Assembly (NCBI GenBank): GCA_027574665.1
Contig: CM050650.1
Location: 55,597,304 to 55,661,303, forward strand
Direction of reading: 5' to 3'
From: Rhynochetos jubatus
Taxonomy: Eukaryota; Chordata; Aves; Eurypygiformes; Rhynochetidae
DNA: 64,000 nt
The position numbers were made by a program, and so were the translations under genes. This document shows positions 29,601-41,600 of this stretch, one piece after another; position 1 is the first letter of the stretch, and every line of letters starts with the position of its first letter. Under the pieces are notes generated by a model, which worked only from the letters and a program-made list of their open reading frames with translations, was not told where the DNA came from and made no database searches.

Positions 29601-32600
29601 TGAACTTCCAACAAGTTCGCATGCATTGCACTGGGAAGATGAGCGCAGACAACGCAACAGTTTGAAAGTGGTGTTATTTCTTGTTTTAAACTGTCCTCCT
29701 TCTCTTGTCCTCCAGTTTCGACAGGTGCCTCCTCAAAAGATTACTGTAGATAACACGACTTTTAATACCTGAACTTCATTTATTTTGTGGAGGACAAGGA
29801 ATACCAAGGAAACCTTTTGAGAAAATGTCAATGTTTATATGTAAAGAGAATACAAACATATATAAAATATGACTCCTGCAGTGTGTTTTCAAGTTCCTTC
29901 TGGTTACTTATCACCCAGCATTAAGATAAGGGGCTCACTAAAAAAGAACACTAATTTATTAGTGAAAGGAATTGTGAGAAATGAGCAGAACTGAAAATGA
30001 CTTAATTATCAGCATTTCAATGATGACTAAGGACTTTGGAGAAAACACAGGTCTGCCAAAATCGCCTCTCAAAATCTGGAATGTGATCCAAAAGACTCAC
30101 TCCTACGTTTTATTTCTTGTACCTCTAATAGTTGCCTTTTTCCGGATGCTTTCATTCGAATTGTGGCCATGCGTTCTGCCAAGACTGTGAGAGTGGACTG
30201 CAACGCCAGCTGATCAGCAGCTTCTGCATCCAGTGGTTCTGAAACCAGTTCCTGGGCTAATGAGGTCTGAAGCTCAGTGATTTCTTCTTGTAACATTAAA
30301 ATCTCATCCATCAAAGCCTATTTAGAAATGAGAACAGAGAAAGTATTTGCTTCATTTATCAGTGAGAATAAAGTATCTCAGGAGGCATAAACTTAAATAT
30401 AAAATTCCAGATGACTGTCCCAAGGGAATATGAGGAACTCAGTGTAGTGCAATATATGACTGCTGGTTTGGTAGAGTCAGAATTCAGAAGGACTAGGTCC
30501 TGCTTCTAGATGCTTAAGCTAGGATAACTGATAACTGAAATATGGATTTATTTACTTATCTTGAATTTCAAACATATCACAAGAAGGAATTGTTTTAGAA
30601 ATATTACACATACAGATTTATTCTTCCAACAAATTTGCTGGAGGGTATTCGAGTAGATATGGTGAAGGTAATGAACAAGTAAATGAGTGTGTGTTTGTGA
30701 GCTAGCTTCCAGCCTGAAACTTACAAACTGGACAAAGAACATCCAGCAGTATATGTAAATATCCAGAAATTAACTCCATGATGTAAATTTCTACTACCAT
30801 TCTTATGCTATGAATCAGTTTCCAAGATATCTACGAAAGGATGCTACATTACCAATACCTTAGAGCAGATACTTTACTTTTATGTCTGATAGTATATACA
30901 CAATGGATGCACAGGACATCACACAGTGCTACAAAAGTCAAACGTTATCCTTTCCACATCATGGAGTTCGAACTGAAACAGGAACCAGCCCCACTGGATA
31001 GTTTCAAGCTATCAGATACAGGCTTAAATGATTACAACTTGGACATATGTCAGATTGGTTACCTGATAAAGTATTCTATTATTCAGAGCATCGTTCTTCA
31101 AGACTTCCCTTGGGAGGGAAATTTTTGCGTGCTCTGGTTTGTTTGTTTTGTTTTAAGAAGGCAAAGATTGTATTCAGATCAATTTACAATGCATCTGTAC
31201 TGATTACCATCTTAGTAAACCTCAGAACATTATAAATAGACTGATATATTCTAGTCGCACTGATGCTGAAGAACAGTATGTGTAGGTGACACTGCACACA
31301 ATCTTCAACAAAAGATTTTGCTGAAAATTTCTGTTGGACAAACTCTTATGATCTATTCTAGTTTTTTAAAAGGTCCCTTGTTAAAAAAAATCCCCATTAC
31401 ACCATCTTTAGAACTGCAGGAAGTCCAGAAAGATAAGACAACCAGTGAAGGTTCATACAACTTGTTTTTGAGGCATCCAGCCATGAAGAACACCACTATC
31501 TAAAAAAGAGAACTAAAGATAATACAGTTAATGCATGGTCTCCCTCTATTTCTCCCATACAAGTTTTTACCTGATGTTCAGCCATCTGGCTCTCCGGGCT
31601 TTTGTCTGGCTCCAGACTCTCATTTAGTTTGATCTCAGTAGTCTCCATTTTTGTGGATATAGATTGGAGTGTGTCTTGGTATTTCTGCTGACGCTCAAGA
31701 GCTTCATAGAGGGTGCGCTGCTTTTCACTGATCTAAAGAGGAATGAAAGGTATAAATTCTGACCTCTGATAAAAGATTTGCTCTTTCTTCTGTTTCACAC
31801 ATCCCTAGGCTTATGAGACTAAGACCAAATACTTGCAACGAGTTTTCAAAAGTAAAACCTATAAAGCAAAACATACGTATTAAAAATATTTATCTGTTTA
31901 AACATCATCAGTCAAGTCCTAGGCTCTGTGACTGAAAACCAAAATGGACTTCGATAAGCAGGGAAAAAACCTAGGCACATTCTCATGCCTTATTTTAGAT
32001 TTTATACACTCACACAGGTGGATGTGCACAGTTTGCAAGATGCCTAGTTCTTAGTACCCCGTAACAGCTACCGTGCCTCTGCAAAGAACTAAAATTTATA
32101 GCATGTGATCAAAACTCTGACCATTCTCATACATCGCTGAATGATTATGCTGCACGACTATGCAGAAATGTGTTCGGTTGACTCAGTATTTGGAGAAATT
32201 GGATTCTTGAGCCTTTTATGCCAACCCACCCAGCATGAGTGGAGCCCCCTGTTAGGTTACGGAATATAGTCTGACAATAGCCAATATTTCTGAAGGCAAC
32301 TACCAGCCTTAATGAATTTTATTATTTCTTAATGGAGGTCGATCCTGCACAGGCTTTCAAAAAAAGAACAAAGCCAGTGTAATATTACATCACAACTAAC
32401 ATTTTAGTTACTTCCTGAAAATGAAGAATCGCAGAGAAGAATATTAGCTGAGCCAGTTCTTTGCATTTTGTTCCTTCCAAGCTCGCTGATTATTTTGAGC
32501 CCTATGGGTGAAGACTTACCACATTTTTCAGTGTTTCCCAAGAACGCTGCAAATCATCCAATTTGGCACTAGCAGCTGATTCCAAGTGTGGTTCATAAAA

Positions 32601-35600
32601 CTCCTGGGCGGCTGACGTGCTGGGTTGAATTTTAGCAGCTTCTGTATGTAACTGTTCAGCAGATAAGGCTTGGTAATAAGCAATGTCCTAAAAGCATGAA
32701 GCACATTATTGCACTTTTAAACCACAAGATACTGCATAAGTATATTCCCCTCCACCTACTGGCCCATTGCATATGTGCATTAAAATCAAACCCACAAAGC
32801 CAAAACCACCAGGAAACCTCAAAACAACACAGTAAATAAATATTTGATAATAGTATACTGAGTATGGTTTGGAGCTTCACCATGAAGAAGATTTGTGGAT
32901 GCATTCTTTTCATGTTCATACCAGCTAGGAGGTTGTCGTGGTTTAACTCTGTCATGGATTAACTCTATCACAACTAAAACCAGCACAGAGGTGCAGGAGG
33001 AAAATATGCACAGTCATGGAAAGATTGGGAGGGAACTGCTACAAGGAGGAGTGTTGTTTGAGCATCGTCACAACTACACATGGGAAAATCCTTCACAGGA
33101 GACAGTGGGTTACAGTAGGTGACAAAGACTATCACCCTAATGAACACTAGCACAGAGAAGGCAACAGAAGGACCAAACAGGAATATGCTGAAGGACTAGT
33201 CAATGAACTAAGTATGAACTAGAATGACTAGCTTAAAGTAAGCCTTCAAACAAGCAGGTACTGTCAACTAACTTATAGTGGGGGGAAAAAGGACCAAAGG
33301 TGTTAAGGAGAATGGCCAAATATTCAAATTACCACTGAAAATTCAGGGTGGAACTGTTTCTATTGCAGGTGACAAAAAGATCCACACAAAACATAAAATT
33401 AAGGAAACAGGCACAGTATCTATATTTAAGTCAGGAAAGCAGACTTGATGACAGGAATGACTTAAAACTGAAACTGTGTATAACAGTTATACCACATCTT
33501 CTTGGAAGGTGGAAAATGGTGCAACCTTCCTTCTCATTTAGTAGCTGCACTTAGCGAACTATGCTCCAGACCACGAAACACAGCGGCTGTTGTCCAGGTT
33601 CCTCAATCATTCTGAATTTGTAAATGCCCCTGGTGAAAACTTCAACACACAGTTTTGCTGCCAGTGAAATCAGTAAGAGATTTTCAACTGATTTCTGCTA
33701 GGTTGGACCAAGCCTCCTTTCAGGCAGCTCTCAGAGTTTTCCCAATATTTGCATTAAAAATTGCTCAAAATCTACTTAAAGGTGTACTACTTAGAAAATC
33801 ATCCTCCAACGACTTAATATTTCTCAAATTACTTCTTTCTTGACCCTCTATGATGGGAAGGAAAATTCAGGATGTTGAGCCATGTGACTGAGAGAAAACT
33901 AAGTGCCTTTCACTTAATAGAGTCCAGAGCTGTGTCTACCACACAGACCACAGACCATTTGCTGTACTGCAATTGTAAGACTATAAATGTGCATAAATAC
34001 CTGAAGGGATGGTGCAAAGAGGACAGAGCCAAGCTCTTTGCAGTGGTTCCCAGTGTCGGGACCAGAGGCAATGGGCACAAACTGAAACACAGGATGTTCC
34101 TTCTGAATATCATGCAACACATTTTTACTCTGAGGGTGACCAAACACCGGCACAGGTTGCCCTGGGAGGTTGTGGAGTCTCCATTCTTGGAGATACTCAA
34201 AAGCCACCTGGACATAGTCTCGGACAACCTGCTGTAGGTGGCCCAGCTTAAGGAAGGAAAGACCAGGTGACCTCCAGAGGTCCCAGAGGTCCCTTACAAC
34301 TTCAACCATTCTCCAAATCTGTATAGGTGTATAAAATTTAGGTACAAAACAAGACTAATTCTGAGGAATCAGAGCTCAAAGTATAATCAGGATCCTAATT
34401 TGGAGCAGAACCTTTATTTCCCAAAGTAATTTCAATATATTATCTAATACTATAGGTGAACAAACCCAAACAAGCTCTGGAAGAGCATAGAAACCAGGTC
34501 ACTCCCCAGGCACAGTCACATCTTGGGCTTTCTTTCTAACCAAACCTGAGGAGCACAGAATGCCCACCTGTGCCAAAAAACACCCCACCACCCAGCCACT
34601 GCAGAGATACAGCTCTTCAGTCCTTCCTCAGGAATGAAGAGACTTATCAGGTTATCTGCTTCGTGTATGGACATTTTGACAACTAAGGTGGTACACAGAC
34701 CACCACCAATATTTTTAAAGGAATGCAGCAGCCAAAACTGTATTTTACAGACAGCTCGGTCACACATCTTTAGAGAGGATGCCTGAAAAAGTCAGTCTCT
34801 TCAGAAAAACAGAAGACTCAAGAATGGACAGCACATCAAACTGTCCAAAAGTGTCAGATGAGGTACTTCAAGGCAATAATTGGGAAACCTGAAAAATTCA
34901 ATGATGAAAGTGTTTATGATGTCCGGGAGCCAACAGGGAATAGGTAACAGCTTAGTACAGCATTCAATACTGTAATTTCAGGATTTTTTATTCTGACCAA
35001 TAGTTATCTTTCCAAGTCAGAGTGAAAAACTGCACCAGTGCAGGCAACTTCTCATTTTGCCTTGTCTGCAGCTACGCTCCAGCCTTCACCTAGTCTCCTC
35101 TAACAGTCAAGAGAAAAGCTGTGCTTCTGAGACTTCTTAATCATCATTTCCAGAATAAAGGCCTTGCTTTTAAAAGAAGGAAATGCAATCCCTTTCCTCA
35201 TCTTTCCAACTATTATTTGGAGTAAACAACATGGCAGTTTCTTTTTGGTAGGGCTTTAATGCTGACAGTGTGAATCCAGATGTTCTTACACATAAAAGAT
35301 GTTGTTTCCCCTAAAAAGACCCTAAGGTGTGATGCCCTCTTCTACAAAAATTATGCAAAGTACTCAAGCTTTGGTGATAGGATGTAGGGGCAAAGAGTAT
35401 GTTTAGATTTCAAAAGATATGGGAGGGTATCCCTGCCCATGACAGGGGTGTTGGAACTAGATGATCTTTAAGGTCCCTTCCAACCCAAACCAGTCTATGA
35501 TTCTATGATATTTATCAGGGCTGCTGCACCCTCGGTGAGTTTTCGTAAGGAAGGAGAAAGAATGATTAAGTAGGCTGTGAACAAGGAGGTAGAAAGACAT

Positions 35601-38600
35601 TTAAGAGTGACCCAGTGCCGAAGACTTGAATCACAACATTAGCTGTGACCTCCAAGGCTTTGTGTCAACATTTCAGGTTTTGTAATTCAATTGCTCTGCA
35701 CTATATATCTAGAAAATAAGTTTTAAAAGAATGTGCTAAATATTAATCAACAGTATCTTCAGGTAAGCGTGAGAAGTTTTAGCCCCAAAAGAAACTCATT
35801 CAGTACTGCAGCACAAAGTGCCTGATTTTGCTATACCTTAAAATAAACTGCATTAAAGGACTGTTATCTATTGCTAAATATTATACACTGTGAAATCCTT
35901 CAGTCTTTTAAAAGTTAACACTAAGTCATTCCCCACTACCTGCTCCCCCAGTCCTTTTTAGTGGACTATCAGTACAAAATAACCAACCTGGGCAACTGTT
36001 AGCTTGTAACAGTGCTAGATCTGTCACTTTCTTGTGATTATGGTCTCGGTTTAATCTATTTCAATACACACAATCAGTATTTCCACTGGAATGTACTTGG
36101 CATTTGTTTTGTATTTCAATTACTTGTTAGCAATGTAAAAACACTGCACAGATGTCTCAGTTGAGACTGGACACATAGCACCATTAAGAGATGCTGGGAA
36201 ACCCTGATGAAAGCCTGCATATAGGTTATTAGGGATACATTTAAAAACAGTCTTAACACCCGACCTTCCCTCTCCGAAACACCCCACTTCATATGAGCTT
36301 TCTAGAGTTCCTGTTCACGTTTTTCTGCTACTTTGCAAATGATCTTCCTGTGAGAAATTATTTTTCTTAATAGTGGCTATTTTTTAATTTACAAATTAGT
36401 TTTGCTGAGTCTTTCACAAGGTATTTTTAACTTACATTTAAGGTCCTAATTCACTATTCTCTAAATATTTTTTTTTTAACCAACCTTTCCTGAAGTCTCC
36501 CTGGGCATTCATCGTGACCAGCACTGGCAGTTTCATAGCTTCTTTAGTTTTAATCTCATGTGAGCATAAACCCAAGCATTTTGTAAGGAAACCACTACAT
36601 TTTGGAATGTTCTTCCGCTTATTGTTTAATACATGCAGTTCATTTCAACATTAACCACACTGAAGAAACCTTCATCTGTCAGTTTTTTAGATTACTACAC
36701 CACCATCTTATCTCTTTCAAAAATCTTTTGCTAAGTAAAAGACAATCTTTTTGTTCAATTTTGCCTTCTAAATCACATATTCTAAAACTTGCATTTTGGT
36801 GTCAGCTCATGGTACAACAGCATCTTCACTGGATTTTCCTTATTTTTTTGAGTTATTGTAGCTTATAATATGGTTTGTTTTCATTTTTGGAGAAATGTAA
36901 TAAACTGACACTGAACTTGTTTATTAGAAAGCAACCTGCTCTTGCTCCTTTAACTCTTTCACTGATTAACACCATAATAAGAATTTTATGCCAAAATACA
37001 TAGCTGCCTGTCTACCGTAAATAAATTTATTGGGAAATTTCTGATTATCTGCAATGACAGAACACTAGAAAAATCCCTCTCATTCATTATATCCTTTATT
37101 ATGAAGGCAGCATTATAACTTTTATTATTATGAAGACTTTGCCCCCATTCTTACTATCTTATCTTAGTATTCTTTGTCAGTTCATGAAAAAGATAATTTA
37201 TATTTAACAACTTCTACAGCCCCATATGCATCCTTGAAATGAGGGGAAGGAATTAGTAGGCAACTTGCTCAAGCTTCTTTATTTATACTTAGCAATGAAA
37301 TGTAACACCAGTCTACTCTTTATGTATGCAGTGGTCAATTTTGGAAGCAGCCACAACTGAAAAAAAACCAAACCCAAACCAACAAACAACCACAAAGACC
37401 ACAGCATGATGAATGCTGTGAGGTGGTGGATGCTCCTAAGGCTCATTTCTGAACTTCTAAAGCATAACATTTTATATGTGTCTTCATTTGTGTGATGCTC
37501 AATAATCTAGCTCATTGTTCACATTTTAATCAATCCTGATGTACACTTGTTCCTGTTATTAGTGCCAGAGTCCTCAGTTTTGACTTAAAATCTAACTTTA
37601 GCAATTTCACTGATCTGCCTCATTAGCACTTAAAACAGACTGTCACTGAAAGTATGGAATAAACAATGCATGAAAAAATGCATGAAAGTTAACACTTGAA
37701 ATGGTTTGAAGTGGAAGGTAAGAGGCTGTGGCTTCAATGCTATAATGTCAATGGTACTGCAAGACAGCTGCATATGGGCATAAATGCAATGTTTTATTAT
37801 GGGCAGTACAAAATTGCATTTTTTCTCAGGATGCAAGATTCCATTGAGTACTACTGTGAAAATAAAAATTAGGTTATAAATAGAAAATAGTAGTGGAAGA
37901 ACTTTCAAAGAGCTTTATAACTGTCACTTAAAATTTATTTTTAGTATTAGTGAATAGCTGTAACACCGCATTTATACATTTTAAACTCAGAAGTCAGTAT
38001 CTTACCCATTTTGGACTAGAACCTGAAGGTTCAGTTAGGTCAGAGGTTAAGCCTCAGATCCTTGGAGCTACAGTTAATATTATTTCAGAGGATTAATTAA
38101 ACGACCCATGGAATGGAACCATGCACGTCTGAGAGAAAAGCTGACTGAATGCCAAGAGGGAGGTACCTGGTTAACAGAAGCATCTGTATTAGCCACAGGT
38201 GAGGGAGAGCGACAGGCAGGTGGAGAAGATATCTCACTGTTGGTTCCCTCCTCCCCAGACTCCTCAGTGACAGGGGAGAGCAGCGTGTGACAGCGACCAG
38301 CAGTCATCTGCCACAGGGAAAGCAACCCCAGAGCACAGGAAGAAAATCAGTTACCTCGACTTAGGTTGGACGTAGACTGAGATCAAAACAAGTAAAATAA
38401 CACATGGCCAGAATTATCATGACATTATTTAGTCATACTTAACACTATTACATTTACCAGCTTAAAAATCTGGTTCAATCAGTAGCCTCATTTACTTGTC
38501 ATACTTCAGTACAAACATGCTCTCCTACACCCTAATGAATTTAAAAGAAAACGTATAGCAAACAACTCACTAATAACGAATTAGGGTTTACCTAAATGTC

Positions 38601-41600
38601 TATGAAAATAATCACTGCTGCATGTGGAAATACGTGGAGAGCTACAGAATAGTGCTGTGTTTGCCTCAGTATCGAGGCCTAGTTAGAACAAGGAATGGAC
38701 TTAAAATATAAAATACACACAATCCAGTAGCAACATATTTTTTTTGGCACCCCCAATGCTGCTATGCAGTGATAAATCCTGAAATCCGCACTCTATTTTC
38801 ACTCAGACAAAAGTCCCAATGGCATCAGCAGTATGTTTGTAATGAGACCCAATTAGAACCAAACAAAAGCAGAGTAATTCAAAAGTGAGGCCTAGGACAG
38901 TACTTAGCCAGCCTGCATTTCCAACACTCATCTGAGAATATAGCAGCACACTGTCAATTACCACATCAACATTTTAAGACAAGAGCTTTAAAAATATGTT
39001 GTGTAAACCCTATATACTACAACACATTATGAGATAATATTTATTCTGGCTTTATCTTATTCCTGCAATCCACTAGTCTCTTAGCATTTGCTCTTGCATA
39101 CTGAGAGCTATGAAAAAGCACTATATTTGCATCTTATTACAGACAACTTCCACCGGTATCTGTCTGTTAAATAACTTCATCCTTTATCAGCAAGTCTTGA
39201 AAACTCACATAAAGCAAAATACAGTAAGGGGAAGCTGCAGCTTGTTTGGTTTGCCACACTCCGGCCCTTTCAAAAACAAAATGTAGGTGTGTGCTGCAGC
39301 AGTTTGCTTACACAGGAGTGTTGCAACAATGCAGAAGCAAGTAGCTCAGATAAACGGTACCGAGACCAACGCGTTCCTTACCATAACCACGGAGGGATGA
39401 GCTGAATGTGCGGGGAGCAGGTCTGAATCCAGCTCCTCCATGCCCTCTGAAAGCCCCTCCACTTCTGTCACTGTCAGCAGCATGGTGGCATGTTTTGCTT
39501 TCATTGTCAGCATCTTGCACTTCGAATTCAAAGAAGCAATTTGCTCCTGGTATCCTTTGATCTTCTGAGCCAGCTCCTGAGGAAACATGGTTTTCTCCCC
39601 TAATGCAGAGGTAGCCAACACAGGCCGCGGGCCCCGCAGCATTTCGGCTTCCGTGGGGAAGGCAAGCTCTCGGCTCCGAGCGCAGCCAATACCGTCACAG
39701 CACAGCCTCTCGGCATCCCCCCAGCCGCCGCACCAGCTGACAGGCAGGATGCGGAGAGCGGCGGGGACAGGTCGGGCTGCGCAGCCGAACCGCAGAGCTG
39801 AGCTTTGGGGCGAGACCGGAAAAGTGCTGCGAAAGGCTCTGTGTGCATAACAACGGCAGCGGGGGGGGGGGGGGTGGTGGTGGGGGAACACCCCAGCACC
39901 CCGCCTGAACCTGGCACCAAGTCTGCAAGCTTCAGACTGCAGCAAAGGGGAACGTCTCTCCCTCTTCCTGTCCTATTCCCCCAACCCCCCGTTCTATTTC
40001 CATTTGGCTGAGGAAGATGAAGCATCTCCGCACACTGCATGCCATGGAAATGAGGTCATGTGGTAGCCACAGCTGTAAAAAATGCCCCATTCAGCTCCGG
40101 CCAGAAAGCATGAATTGTTCAGACAGTGACTCCGAGGGTCTAACACGATCAAATGTGACATGAACAACCAGTCGCATAGGATTAAATGCGGACTGGATCG
40201 CTTTTTGCCAGTGTTTGCATAAGCTGTATTTCAGTCTCGGTTTGGTTGTGCCTAAGTTTTCAGAATTAAAAGCTGAGCTGCACACAGCACTAACTTCTCT
40301 TTAAAAAGAGCTGGGGAATCTGACCTAAAGCAGAGTTGATTTTTAAATATCTGGGGTTTATGGCTATGAAATGGTCTATTTGCATGGCCACCCCAAGTTT
40401 AAGTAGTCAGAGAAGAAAGATGCAAATGAATAGCCTTAGTAATGAACCTGTCTTCTCTCCTACCCTGTAATGCTGCCCAGTTCAGTATCCAGTTTCAAGG
40501 ATTTCAATTAATATACTTAAAATAAAAAATGGTGGAAGATTTTTACATTTCTGCAAAAGCTATCATTTGTGTCTCCCTAGAGGCTCAGTAACACAACAGA
40601 AGTTTGTTCTATAAAGTGAAAAAAAAAAAAATCTGTCTAAGCTTGCCTGGTAAATCAGTGATGATTCATTCAAATATATATTTCTGCTTTATTTTTATAT
40701 CTGCTTTTATTTCTTCAGCAAACACAAGTCTTCAAGGAAAAATAGCAACAGAAGTTGCAAGATCTAGGAGGTATAAGAATAAAAAATTACAACATCTTTA
40801 AAAAATTAGATTACTGCTTCATGCAGGTAAAATTAGAAGATTTTTTTGGTTGTATAACGTTTTTAGGAAACCATTTCCTCAAAATCACAGTGCAGAACAG
40901 TCATAGCGAGAAATACCGAGTTAAAAATGGAAGCAGCACAATGATGGAGGATGACAACTTTACTGCCTGGGTTTCAATGGTACCTGGTCACTGTCCGTCA
41001 CTTTAGCAACAAAAGGAGCTCTCTTGGAGAGATGGTCTCCTTGGAGACTAAGCAAAGCTTTGAGTATAAAACATCATTTAGACCAATTGAAAACCAAACT
41101 GCAATCAAATGAAGACATAACTTTAATGTCTTGCAGCTGGAATCGTTATCTGCTCTGTTTGGCAAGTACCAGTCAGTCACTGATGTTCAATGTGTGACAT
41201 CTCTGGGGCTCAGTGGTAAATTATTGTCATTCAATATACTCACTGAACTCCATCAGTATTACTGAGATGCAACTGTACTTGTGGCATTAATTTCCAAAGC
41301 ACTAAGTAGCTAACACACCTCTCTCAATTGAAAACAAAGAAAATGAAAAGGAGGCACAAAATGTGATTGTGAAAAAAATAAAGCAACTTATAAAAGCAAT
41401 ATCCTATGAGGTACCGTATTATCCATTAAAATAATTCACAATATGGAGATACTTGCCCACATTCTTGTCTGAAAGTCTAACAAATCAGGGTGTATTTTCC
41501 TTCTACTTACTTTCTCTTATTTTAATTCTAAGTATAGCTAGTACAAATATCCCTTTAAGTTCATGCGGACTTCAGTAGGGAATCTGATAACTGATGTTTT

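Larger units (their letters stand above)
26857..30122 (-). other. SYNE1 intron 19-20, 3.3 kb, repeat-bearing
   Basis: Contains a poly-C tract, a CR1 fragment and an LTR fragment (listed). 27100-27600 is GC-richer than most introns here and may be further decayed repeat. 28560-30122 shows nothing recognised. Confidence 0.7.
32688..38166 (-). other. SYNE1 intron 16-17, 5.5 kb, the longest in the window
   Basis: Holds a collapsed LTR, a CR1 fragment and a CR1 tail (listed). 34330-35400 and 35510-38166 show only unique AT-rich sequence. Confidence 0.7.

Noticed and set aside
36602..36868. 88-residue plus-strand frame, and similar frames at 30841, 49561 and 54822
   Set aside because: Unsupported by homology I recognise, by splice sites or by codon pattern; typical chance frames in AT-rich introns.
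39646..39945. N-terminal part of the long open frame (before the ATG at 39642) as protein
   Set aside because: It is Arg/Pro/His-rich, driven by GC content and the G-run, and more likely promoter or 5' UTR than coding. Only the two ATGs nearer the exon are proposed as possible starts.
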